A stretch of DNA of 64,000 bases from Acidithiobacillus sulfurivorans (GTDB lineage Bacteria > Pseudomonadota > Gammaproteobacteria > Acidithiobacillales > Acidithiobacillaceae). How positions within the stretch are numbered: position 1 is the stretch's first letter; each line of letters opens with the position of its first letter. Location: assembly GCF_018853815.1 (NCBI RefSeq), contig NZ_JAAOMP010000096.1:62001-126000 (forward strand), written 5' to 3'. Below, one piece after another: positions 17,712 to 25,715 of the stretch. The position numbers were made by a program, and so were the translations under genes. The notes beneath the pieces were generated by a model. That model made no database searches, was not told the DNA's origin, and saw only the letters and a program-made list of their open reading frames with translations.

Positions 17712-18401
17712 ATGCATATTCATGTTTTACAGCATGTTGAGTTTGAGGGGCTCGGAAGCATTGCAAATTGGATTACCAAAATCAATGCACAGTTGACATG
17801 GACGCGCTTTTATGCAAACGACATCTTACCGTCTTTGTCTGGAATTGATTTGCTGATTATTCTCGGTGGACCAATGAGCATCCATGATGAGGATGAGTAC
17901 CCATGGCTAATAGATGAAAAAAAGTTCTTGTCCATAGCGTTACATAATGAAACTGCAGTTCTGGGAATCTGTCTAGGTTCACAATTGATTGCCACTGTCT
18001 GTGGTGCTCAGGTTTACCCTGCTTCGCATAAAGAAATTGGCTGGTTCCCAATTTACGGAGTAGAGACTGACAAAAAGATGTTTAGGTTACCCAACCAGCT
18101 TGAGGCCTTTCATTGGCACGGAGAAACCTTTGATTTGCCTACAGGCTCACAACGATTAGCCTATAGTGCATCCTGTGATAATCAAGCATTCCAAATAGGT
18201 ACCAAGGTAATTGGTCTTCAATTTCATCTGGAATCCACTCAATCCAGCATAAATGCTATTGTTCCTCATTGTGATGACGAACTAATTCCTGATCAGCCCT
18301 ATATTCAAAGTGCCGATCAACTATATAATACTCCTTCAGATTGTTTTTTCACAATCAATTCGCAAATGTATTCAATCTTAGAGTATTTAACATCTAAGTA
18401 G
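17712..18401 (+). CDS. Class I glutamine amidotransferase-like protein
   Basis: A 229-aa stand-alone GATase1 domain, closest in pattern to the GMP-synthase-like group. The nucleophile is C87 in GICLGSQLIA, the catalytic His/Glu pair is H172 and E174 in LQFHLES, and the oxyanion-strand motif ILGGPMSI is at about 50-57. The ATG at 17712 follows TGGAGA; a GTG-started frame from 17580 would add 44 untypical residues. No synthetase domain is attached, so it may release ammonia from glutamine for an unknown partner or hydrolyse a gamma-glutamyl compound as PuuD does. It lies 140 nt after the M24 gene and is the last gene of the A+T-rich cluster. Confidence 0.85.
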   Translation: MHIHVLQHVEFEGLGSIANWITKINAQLTWTRFYANDILPSLSGIDLLIILGGPMSIHDEDEYPWLIDEKKFLSIALHNETAVLGICLGSQLIATVCGAQVYPASHKEIGWFPIYGVETDKKMFRLPNQLEAFHWHGETFDLPTGSQRLAYSASCDNQAFQIGTKVIGLQFHLESTQSSINAIVPHCDDELIPDQPYIQSADQLYNTPSDCFFTINSQMYSILEYLTSK

Positions 18402-18972
18402 CGTCTAACAAAAAAGACGGCGTTTATTAGAAATCCATCGATGAAAATATGAGCCAATCAGTGGAATCTAGTGCCATTATTTGCCAGCATTAGCGATGAT
18501 TTTAAATAGATTCTTTAGTTAGTGCAAGTGAACTTTCGATCTTTGGTGATAAGAGGCAAAGTGCTACATTTTATCTGGCGTTCCGTGCAGGCTTTGCCTA
18601 CTTGCTCTGATAATATTCGCTGACAGTGATCTCAACTCATCAACGTGAGGGCCCATTCTAAGGTGAATTTTAGGATGCGAGGACTCCGACTCATCAATAC
18701 TTTCTTATCTACCTAACGTAAATTCAACTACACTAACGGTGAGTGCAGCGTAACATTCCAGATTGCAAATAATTAAACCCATTGTCATCCCCAATCACCC
18801 CAATCATGAATACTAGTCGGATGACGTCATTTGCTTTCCGCTGCTGAATGACCGCTTCCAGTCTAAACCTGAAGTTCACTCCGCATAATACTACCCCAGT
18901 GGTCTGGTGATCACAATCTGGAACAGTAGTCCATTTCTTAACAAGTTGTGTTGCTGATCTCCTGTGCCCGTA
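18402..18972. other. Intergenic stretch without recognizable genes
   Basis: This 571-nt A+T-rich stretch separates the amidotransferase-like gene from the convergent restriction operon. No convincing coding frame, tRNA, transposase remnant or strong terminator was found. A weak inverted repeat TCTAA/TTAGA lies near 18405-18433 just past the gene and might serve as a terminator. Confidence 0.5.
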
Positions 18973-19752
18973 CTATATCCTATCGATAAGGGCTTTAGCC
19001 TTTCTCTTATCAATATCTGGGTCAGTCTTCTGGCTATACTCCACTGCCGCAAGATCATCCCCACGCTTTCGATTTTGCCGTGGTTCCAGGGCCTCAATAA
19101 GTATTGCTTCCAATGCAGGAATCAGCTTTTCCGCTGGATATGACGCTGGCATAACCCCAATACTGCCGGTCTCGGATACAGGAAGCAGACCGAACCACGA
19201 AAACCGATCCCATCTTGTAGCCATACGATCAGTAGTATGCTCGTAAAGTCGTCGCCCTAAGGGACGGTCTGTGCTACGTCCAACGTAAATAACCTCTCTG
19301 CCGTCATACAGTAGATAGATGCCAATTTGTCTGCAGAAGTCCACTGAGTCAGCGCCTATCTGTTGGACCCCGTAAAGTTTAGGCATTGCATTCCATTCTA
19401 CATTGTCACGGCGCCAGAACATCCCGAAAGAAGTGATAATATCATATTGATATTCATCCACCTCAGCGTTTGCATTCTCTGCACCTTGGGGAAAAGCTGC
19501 TGGATTCTCACCAATCATACTCTTTAACGCAAAAACGCCCCGATCCACTCGCACGTATGGCGAATCTGAGCCCTCATGTTTGATAGATCGAGATATCTGA
19601 GCGTTCACAGTAGCCGCTGGAGTAGCGCCCATATTGATCCTAAGTTTTCTTTCTACAATACGCTCCGCAATGTCAGTGTAGTGTAACGGCATAGATGATT
19701 CCGCCAATACCTGATCTATGACAGCGCGCCATTTCTTGTCCGTTACGCTCAT
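18973..19752 (-). CDS. HARE-HTH / GIY-YIG nuclease attached to a type I restriction operon
   Basis: The 259-aa protein has two domains. Residues about 7-78 match the HARE-HTH winged helix (MPLHYTDIAERIV and RGVFAL motifs), a domain that comparative work has linked to modified or restricted DNA. Residues about 144-230 form a GIY-YIG nuclease: GIYLLYDG, IYVGRS, an Arg in GRRLYEH, a Glu in LEAILIEAL and an Asn in PRQNRK are the expected catalytic positions. The ATG lies 2 nt after the hsdR stop, so it is co-transcribed with hsdM-hsdS-hsdR. It could be an extra restriction effector, for example against modified phage DNA. The target is unknown. Confidence 0.85.
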   Translation of the reverse strand: MSVTDKKWRAVIDQVLAESSMPLHYTDIAERIVERKLRINMGATPAATVNAQISRSIKHEGSDSPYVRVDRGVFALKSMIGENPAAFPQGAENANAEVDEYQYDIITSFGMFWRRDNVEWNAMPKLYGVQQIGADSVDFCRQIGIYLLYDGREVIYVGRSTDRPLGRRLYEHTTDRMATRWDRFSWFGLLPVSETGSIGVMPASYPAEKLIPALEAILIEALEPRQNRKRGDDLAAVEYSQKTDPDIDKRKAKALIDRI

Positions 19753-19754
19753 CC

Positions 19755-22052
19755 TTATTCCCTTTGCCGTGCATCATACAAATACCGCTGAAACCCGCTG
19801 AACACTTCCCTTACCTGTACTGGGGTGCCCAGCTCCGCAAACGCATCGGCGATAGCGTTATGGTACTTCAGCCGGAGTAGAGGCGATAATTTTTCGGTAT
19901 CCAGTTCCGCATCCCCCACTTTCACATACTGCGTCAGCACAAAGTCCAGAAAGGCCCGCTGTTTGTCAGTGAACTGTTGACCCATACTCTGCTTGGCGTG
20001 TTCAGCCCGCTCTGATCTGGGAACCGGTTGCAAGGCAAAGGCCACATAGGCCAGCACGTCATAGAGATCACTATTCTGCGCGTCGATGATTTGCTGCATC
20101 TCCATGAGCAGTTCCCGGTTGTAGCCTTTCTCGGCCAGTCCCTGCAGAAAGCTCTTCCGCGTCTCAGGATCGCTCCATATCTGACGAAGCGCATCCTCAT
20201 CCTTGAAGAACTCCGGCAGTGTGCCAAAAAGCCCTTCCAGAAACTGCGCTGCCGTTACGGGATTGCCATCGGGTCCGAAATAGATGGTGGAAGATATGCT
20301 CTGGATGCTGCGCTCCTTCCCATCCCGCAGTTTTACCCGGATTTTGACGGGCCGCTCGGTCGGCGGTAGAGGTAGACGGGGTTCCCGCACTTCGCTGCTT
20401 CTCCCTGTGGATTCCGCTTCCAGCGGCTCGCCATCCCATTCTGGATCACCAAAATGATGATGCGCCTTCACGAAGTCATAGACGGTGAAAAAGTCCTTCC
20501 CCTCATACAGCCGGGTGCCCCGACCGATGATCTGTTTGAATTCGATCATGCTGTTGATTTGGCGAAGCAGAACGATATTGCGAATGTTCCGGGCATCGAC
20601 GCCGGTGCTCAGCTTTTGGCTGGTGGTCAGGATGGTGGGGATATTCTTTTCGTTGTCCTGAAAGTCTTTCAGATACTGATCACCCATGCTGCCGTCATTG
20701 GCCGTCACGCGGACACAGTAGAGGGGGTCGGTGCTGGTTTTTTCCTGATTGATGATGTCCCGCACCATGGCAGCATGTTCCTGATTGGCACAGAACACCA
20801 AGGTCTTCTCGCGATGGTCGATCTGGCTCATGAAGAGCTTTACCCGATAGCGTTCCCTCTCGGGGATGACGATTTTGCGATTGAAGTCCTTTTCCAGATA
20901 GGTCTTGCCGCGCTGGATTTCGCCTTCGAGGAGATCATCATCGGGGGTGTATATGTATTCGTCGATGGTGGTGGCGAATTGCTTGACCTTGAAAGGGGTC
21001 AGAAAACCGTCATTGATGCCGTCCTTGAGGCTGTAGATATAGACCGGCGCGCCAAAGTACGCATAGGTGTCCACGTTGTCCCGGCGCTTGGGTGTGGCGG
21101 TGAGGCCCAACTGTACCGCAGGCGCAAAGTATTCGAGGATGCCGCGCCAGCTGCTTTCGTCCTTGGCGCCGCCTCTATGACATTCATCGACCACGATGAA
21201 GTCGAAGAAGTCCGGTGGATAGTCCCCGAAGTACGGTGTCTCACCGGGGCCACTCATGAACGTCTGGAAGATGCTGAAAAAGATACTGCCGTTGGTGGGA
21301 ACACGGCCTTTCTTGCGGATATCCTCAGGGGCAATCCGCACCAGGGCATCTTCGGGAAAAGCGTTAAAGGCATTGAATGCCTGATTGGCGAGAATGTTCC
21401 GGTCGGCCAGAAACAGAATACGCGGTCTGCGGCTGGGTTCGCGGGAGAGGTTCCAGCGGGCCTGAAAGAGCTTCCAGGCGATCTGGAAGGCGATGAAGGT
21501 TTTGCCGGTGCCGGTGGCCAGCGTCAGGAGGATGCGCTCCTGTCCCTGCGCAATAGCTTCCAGGACACGCTGTACGGCGGTCTCCTGATAATAGCGGGGT
21601 TGGAATGATCCCCCGACACTTTCAAACGGAATGGCGGCAAAATGATCCCGCCAGGTGTTTTCTACGACATGGGTTAGATTCCAGAGTTCTTCGGGGGAAG
21701 GATAACAGGGTAGTTCACCTTCCGAACCCATTTCCATGTCCATCCCATAGAGGGATTGACCGTTGGTGGCATAGGTGAAGCGTATGGCCATCTTCAGGGC
21801 GTATTGCTTCGCCTGCATCACCCCCTCGGTATGGGGCAGATCGAGACGCTTGGCTTCGACGATGGCGAGCTTCTCGTTGCGGTACTCCAGCACGTAGTCG
21901 GCAATCTCGGGTTTGCCGCGTTGCCCTGCGCCCTGGAGTCGCCCCTGAGTGATCCGGTACTCCCGCAGTACCCGGCTACCTTCCACCACACCCCAGCCAG
22001 CGGCCTTGAGGGCAGGATCTACCAGTTGGGCGCGGGTGTCGGCTTCGTTCAT
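19755..22052 (-). CDS. hsdR: Type I restriction enzyme, restriction (translocase/nuclease) subunit
   Basis: The 765-aa motor and nuclease subunit. The N-terminal HSDR nuclease region has Asp near 52 and ExK (E66, K68) in IVEAKR. The SF2 helicase part has Walker A ATGTGKT at about 179-185 and the DECH box at about 289-292, then SAT-like LTATPKR and the late motif QIIGRGTR. The C-terminal 200 residues resemble the EcoEI-type C-terminal domain. Length fits the shorter EcoEI-like HsdR group. It follows hsdS after 9 nt and is followed after 2 nt by the GIY-YIG gene. It should cut DNA unmodified at the hsdS-specified site. Confidence 0.95.
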   Translation of the reverse strand: MNEADTRAQLVDPALKAAGWGVVEGSRVLREYRITQGRLQGAGQRGKPEIADYVLEYRNEKLAIVEAKRLDLPHTEGVMQAKQYALKMAIRFTYATNGQSLYGMDMEMGSEGELPCYPSPEELWNLTHVVENTWRDHFAAIPFESVGGSFQPRYYQETAVQRVLEAIAQGQERILLTLATGTGKTFIAFQIAWKLFQARWNLSREPSRRPRILFLADRNILANQAFNAFNAFPEDALVRIAPEDIRKKGRVPTNGSIFFSIFQTFMSGPGETPYFGDYPPDFFDFIVVDECHRGGAKDESSWRGILEYFAPAVQLGLTATPKRRDNVDTYAYFGAPVYIYSLKDGINDGFLTPFKVKQFATTIDEYIYTPDDDLLEGEIQRGKTYLEKDFNRKIVIPERERYRVKLFMSQIDHREKTLVFCANQEHAAMVRDIINQEKTSTDPLYCVRVTANDGSMGDQYLKDFQDNEKNIPTILTTSQKLSTGVDARNIRNIVLLRQINSMIEFKQIIGRGTRLYEGKDFFTVYDFVKAHHHFGDPEWDGEPLEAESTGRSSEVREPRLPLPPTERPVKIRVKLRDGKERSIQSISSTIYFGPDGNPVTAAQFLEGLFGTLPEFFKDEDALRQIWSDPETRKSFLQGLAEKGYNRELLMEMQQIIDAQNSDLYDVLAYVAFALQPVPRSERAEHAKQSMGQQFTDKQRAFLDFVLTQYVKVGDAELDTEKLSPLLRLKYHNAIADAFAELGTPVQVREVFSGFQRYLYDARQRE

Positions 22053-22061
22053 GGCGGAGTC

Positions 22062-23219
22062 CTATAGGTCGCCGTTGAAGGCTTGGTGTAGGAGGGATTG
22101 CTTCAGTTCATCGAGGGCGACGAGTTTTTGCTGGTAGATGAATTCGAGGTGTTGGGTTTCTTCATGTAAATCGTCAAATATGGATACAATTTCTTTCTGG
22201 CTACTTAATGGCGGGAACGGGAAATATTGGCTTTCAAAAGTCGCCAGGTTTATGTTATCTTGCGCGCTTCCTTTTCCCAGAAGCTGCAAGCGAGATTTGA
22301 AACTAGTAAGCAGATATTCTATATATTTATTGGTGGATATTTTTTCGTTGGCGACTAATCCAATAATGCTATCTGGGAAGCAAGCGTCAAAATCTAGGAT
22401 GCCTGTCTCCGCAATGTTTGCTGCAATGGTTATGCAAAGAGTTCCTTTAGGCCAAAGTTTGCTCTGCGCCAGACCTGCATCGTTATAAGTTTGATCGTAA
22501 GAAGTGATTAGATGGCTTGAGTTGCGCACGTCTCCAGTTTGAATGAATGGAAAGTTTCCGCCGTAAAGCTTAGGATCGTTACGGGGCCGATGTTTTGATT
22601 TTCCACGTCCAAATTCCATGGCCACATCACCTAACCGCCGATCCACCCACCCTTCACCCCGCTGCGAAAACACCGCATTCAGATGGCTCGCAAAGACCTC
22701 GCGGGCATTCTGGAGATTCTTCTCGGCGTTCGCCTTTGCGATTGCTATGCCTTCAAAGGCTTCGTCGAGGATGGCGACGATGCGGCGCTGTTCGGGGAGG
22801 GGGGGGACTGGTAACACCTGGTTTCGTAAAGCATTCAAATCAAGATGAGGAATAGCTGACCCTGTTTTAGAAGAATTAAATTTTTCAAACATCAATTCCA
22901 GAAAATATATAAGGAATTTGGTTTCAATGTTATTACCGTGAACAATTTTTGCCATGGTTGATGATAATATGCCATCAAATCCAATAAATGTCTCACCGGA
23001 ATTAGATCCGTCACAAATAATAATGATCTCATCAGCAGTTACTGGAATTGAATTCTTATCCTCAATAAATGCGAAATCTGTAGGTTCTGCCCCACGGAGA
23101 TATTTTGCGACAAGGTAGGGATTTACGTTCGGTTCTTTTGTGTTCGTTAATCTTGGTTTCCTGCCCTTTTTAAGGTCGCAGATTCCTCCAAATTTTTCGA
23201 TGCGCCACCCCTCCCTCAC
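22062..23219 (-). CDS. hsdS: Type I restriction-modification specificity subunit
   Basis: The 385-aa subunit has two target-recognition domains, about 1-135 and 190-330, each followed by a conserved helical spacer: PLPEQRRIVAILDEAFEGI near 140 and PLSSQKEIVSIFDDL near 335. This gives a bipartite recognition site with each half read by one domain. The recognition regions are A+T-rich compared with hsdM and hsdR, common for domains exchanged by recombination. Its start overlaps the hsdM stop by 4 nt. The DNA sequence recognized cannot be deduced. Confidence 0.93.
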   Translation of the reverse strand: MREGWRIEKFGGICDLKKGRKPRLTNTKEPNVNPYLVAKYLRGAEPTDFAFIEDKNSIPVTADEIIIICDGSNSGETFIGFDGILSSTMAKIVHGNNIETKFLIYFLELMFEKFNSSKTGSAIPHLDLNALRNQVLPVPPLPEQRRIVAILDEAFEGIAIAKANAEKNLQNAREVFASHLNAVFSQRGEGWVDRRLGDVAMEFGRGKSKHRPRNDPKLYGGNFPFIQTGDVRNSSHLITSYDQTYNDAGLAQSKLWPKGTLCITIAANIAETGILDFDACFPDSIIGLVANEKISTNKYIEYLLTSFKSRLQLLGKGSAQDNINLATFESQYFPFPPLSSQKEIVSIFDDLHEETQHLEFIYQQKLVALDELKQSLLHQAFNGDL

Positions 23220-24670
23220 AGCAGCCCCCGAATAGCTGCCAGCACCTCAGCACTCTCGGCATCCAGTGCAGCAATCTCATCCAGAATCTCTTCCGGGCTG
23301 CGCAGCACCTTCTCATCACCGCCATTGGGATTCTTGGCCGACAGGTCATAGGTACGGGTGTCGATTCCGGACACATCTACCGACCATGACTGCGGCGAGT
23401 CGGCCTTGGTCTTCTGCAGTTCGACAAACTCAGCCAGATCGTTGTCATTGAGGGGGTTCGTCTTCCCCATGTTCCGTCCGGGGTTGAGCTGGTAGTACCA
23501 GACCTTGCGGGTCGGTGCGCCCTTGTCAAAAAACAGCACCACGGTTTTTACACCCGCCCCCTGAAAAGTCCCGCCCGGCAGATCCAGTACCGTATGCAGG
23601 TTACAATCTTCCAGCAGCAGCTTGCGCAAACTGACCGAGGCATTATCCGTATTGCTCAGGAAGGTGTTTTTAATGACCACACCGGCCCGGCCACCTGCTT
23701 TCAGCATACGGATAAAGTGCTGCAGAAATAGAAAAGCCGTCTCGCCAGTCTTGATAGGGAAATTCTGCTGAACCTCCTTGCGCTCTTTACCGCCGAAGGG
23801 TGGATTCGCCAGCACCACATCCACCCGGTCTTTCGGCTGGATATCCATGAGATTCTCGGCCAGGGTGTTGGTATGGACGATATTCGGCGCATCGATGCCA
23901 TGCAGGATCATGTTCATGATGGCGATGACGTAGGCCAGGCTCTTTTTCTCTTTGCCGAAGAAGGTACGCTCCTGCAGCGTCTGCATGTCGCCGGTGGTCA
24001 GTCCCGGCTGGGCCTTGAGATAGTCGAAGGCCTCACAGAGAAAGCCCGCAGAGCCCACGGCGCCGTCGTAAATCTTCTCGCCGACTTTGGGCGCTACCAC
24101 CTGCACAATCGCCCGAATCAGGGGACGGGGCGTGTAATATTCGCCGCCGTTACGACCGGCATTCCCCATGTTCTTGATCTTGGCTTCGTAAAGGTGCGAT
24201 AGCTCATGCTTCTCCGTCTGGGATCGGAAGCGCAGACCATCAATGATCTCCACGATCTCTCGCAGGTTGTAGCCACTTTGAATCTTATTTTTGATCTCGC
24301 TGAAGATCTCACCGATCTTGTACTCAATGGTATTGGAACCAGTAGCCCGGTGTTTAAAGCCTGAGAGATACGGAAACAGCCGGATATTCACAAAGTCCCG
24401 GAGGTCGTCCCCGGACATGGCCTTGTGGTGGTCCATCCTGCCATCTGCCGTTTTGGGCGCCGCCCAGTGCTCCCAGCGGAAGGCATCCTCCAGGATGAAG
24501 GTGTAGGGACGGCCTTCCAGCTCCGCCTCCATGGCCCGGTCCTGCTCCAGGGCGTCCAGGTACTTTAAAAACAGCAGCCAGGAGGTCTGTTCGGTGTAAT
24601 CGAGTTCGCTGGAGGAGCCTGCATCTTTGTGGAGGATGTCATCGATATTCTTGAAAGCCTGCTCGAACAT
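23216..24670 (-). CDS. hsdM: Type I restriction-modification methyltransferase subunit
   Basis: A 484-aa N6-adenine methyltransferase that with HsdS modifies the target. An N-terminal helical domain (about 5-130) precedes the Rossmann catalytic domain. The AdoMet motif is the variant YDGAVGSAGFL (201-211), in place of the common DPACGTGGFL, and catalytic motif IV is NPPF at 289-292. The stretch GRNGGEYYTPRPLI, typical of HsdM, is present. It is first in the operon hsdM-hsdS-hsdR-GIY-YIG nuclease. A GAGAC element precedes the ATG at 24670. No anti-restriction gene is adjacent. Confidence 0.95.
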   Translation of the reverse strand: MFEQAFKNIDDILHKDAGSSSELDYTEQTSWLLFLKYLDALEQDRAMEAELEGRPYTFILEDAFRWEHWAAPKTADGRMDHHKAMSGDDLRDFVNIRLFPYLSGFKHRATGSNTIEYKIGEIFSEIKNKIQSGYNLREIVEIIDGLRFRSQTEKHELSHLYEAKIKNMGNAGRNGGEYYTPRPLIRAIVQVVAPKVGEKIYDGAVGSAGFLCEAFDYLKAQPGLTTGDMQTLQERTFFGKEKKSLAYVIAIMNMILHGIDAPNIVHTNTLAENLMDIQPKDRVDVVLANPPFGGKERKEVQQNFPIKTGETAFLFLQHFIRMLKAGGRAGVVIKNTFLSNTDNASVSLRKLLLEDCNLHTVLDLPGGTFQGAGVKTVVLFFDKGAPTRKVWYYQLNPGRNMGKTNPLNDNDLAEFVELQKTKADSPQSWSVDVSGIDTRTYDLSAKNPNGGDEKVLRSPEEILDEIAALDAESAEVLAAIRGLL

Positions 24671-24878
24671 GCGTGTCTCTTGCGGTCAGTGGTTGTTATG
24701 TATGTGAATTGAATATAAGGCATTGGAGGCACGGCGGGAAGGCGTGCGGTGGAATATTCCCAACAATACCATTGCGCAAATTGTACAGCCCCCAATCACG
24801 TAACTTTCGATCTCGCTCATACCTTAAAACCCTCCGGTCTGATGCCAAAAGGCACACATTTGGGTTATACTGTAGATC

Positions 24879-24998
24879 ATGAAGCCGATCAACTGGAATC
24901 CTGATAAAAACCAACAGCTTATTTCAGAGCGTGGGGTTTCGTTTGAGGACATCGTTTTCTATTTACAGCAAGGCGCATTACCGGACTTCGGGATTTAA
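24879..24998 (+). pseudogene. Truncated BrnT-like toxin gene (N-terminal fragment)
   Basis: The 39-codon frame starts MKPINWNPDKNQQLISERG and continues with VSFEDIVFYLQQGALPD, the recognizable first half of BrnT-like RNase toxins found beside CopG-type antitoxins. A stop follows where full toxins continue for about 50 more residues, so the catalytic second half is missing. The stop ends 1 nt before an attC-like site, and no antitoxin follows. A TATACT element lies 8 nt upstream of the ATG. The fragment is on the strand opposite to hsdM, whose start is 209 nt away; nothing else was recognized in that gap. It is probably a decayed integron cassette. Confidence 0.75.
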
Positions 24999-24999
24999 T

Positions 25000-25057
25000 G
25001 GCTAACAAAGCATTCCAGCGGACGCAAAAATCACGCCGCTGAATTTTCCCGTTGGGC
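25000..25057 (+). repeat. attC-like integron recombination site
   Basis: A 58-bp site bounded by GGCTAAC (25000-25006, fits RYYYAAC except at one position) and GTTGGGC (25051-25057, fits GTTRRRY). Internal arms ATTCCAGCGGACG and CGCCGCTGAAT pair as inverted repeats with one unpaired extra base in the left arm, as at real attC sites. It immediately follows the truncated toxin frame. No integrase gene is in the window. The 154 nt to the rhodanese gene carry only its AGGAG ribosome-binding site and a possible TTGACA at 25162-25167. Confidence 0.75.
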
Positions 25058-25211
25058 AAACACATGATGAACCAACACCGAATAGCGATGCGTCAACGCG
25101 CTTCGGCAAGAAAAAATTTCGGCCATGAAGTCGCCTTAAAATTCAGCAGAGCGTGCTATATTTGACAATGAAAGGCAGGGATAAGCACGATCCCGCCATG
25201 AGGAGATCAAC

Positions 25212-25679
25212 ATGAATATGACAACCGCCATGAGTACCGCAGAAATTCTTGAAAAAGCCCATGAACGCGCCAAAGCTGCAGGCAAACGCCATGCCGGTGA
25301 TATGACGCCTGCAGAAGCCCATGCGTTGCTCCGTGAGCATCCCGACGCCGTACTGGTGGATGTTCGCTCACATCCGGAGCTGGATTTCGTGGGTATGGTT
25401 GAAGGGGGTAAACATATTCCCTGGCAGAACTATCCCGGCATGACGCCCAATCCGGATTTTGACCAGCAGATCAAAAAAGAAGTAACGCCCGACAATTTCC
25501 TGCTGCTTCTATGCCGTACCGGTGGCCGTTCGCTGGCGGCTGCCGAGCATCTGGCCAGCTTGGGTTATCATCACTGCTACAACATTCTGGGGGGCTTTGA
25601 GGGTAAGCAGGACCACCAGGGTCAGCGCGGCAAAGTCGAGGGCTGGAAAGCCAGCGGCCTGCCGTGGAAACACAAGTAA
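25212..25679 (+). CDS. Rhodanese-like domain sulfurtransferase
   Basis: The 155-aa single-domain protein has a helical N-terminal extension of about 30 residues and then a rhodanese fold. VLVDVRSHPEL is the CH2A-like region, and the active-site loop is CRTGGRS with the persulfide-carrying Cys. Single-domain rhodaneses move sulfane sulfur, and in a sulfur-oxidizing organism this may serve sulfur metabolism or detoxification; that role is inferred. No signal peptide is seen, so it is cytoplasmic. AGGAG precedes the ATG at 25212. It marks the return to core-like composition right after the attC-like site. Confidence 0.9.
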   Translation: MNMTTAMSTAEILEKAHERAKAAGKRHAGDMTPAEAHALLREHPDAVLVDVRSHPELDFVGMVEGGKHIPWQNYPGMTPNPDFDQQIKKEVTPDNFLLLLCRTGGRSLAAAEHLASLGYHHCYNILGGFEGKQDHQGQRGKVEGWKASGLPWKHK

Positions 25680-25715
25680 GGCCGCGCAGAAGCTACCAGA
25701 CCGGGGCAGATTGAT

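Noticed and set aside
18402-18433. Possible third attC site (GTCTAAC near 18404)
   Set aside because: No paired right-hand GTTRRRY box or matching inner arms were found at a suitable distance.
20454-21608. Plus-strand open frame of 384 codons
   Set aside because: It is a shadow of hsdR on the opposite strand; hsdR motifs run through the whole interval.
25064-25165. Short frame of about 33 codons after the attC-like site
   Set aside because: No ribosome-binding site and no recognizable features; it overlaps the rhodanese promoter area.
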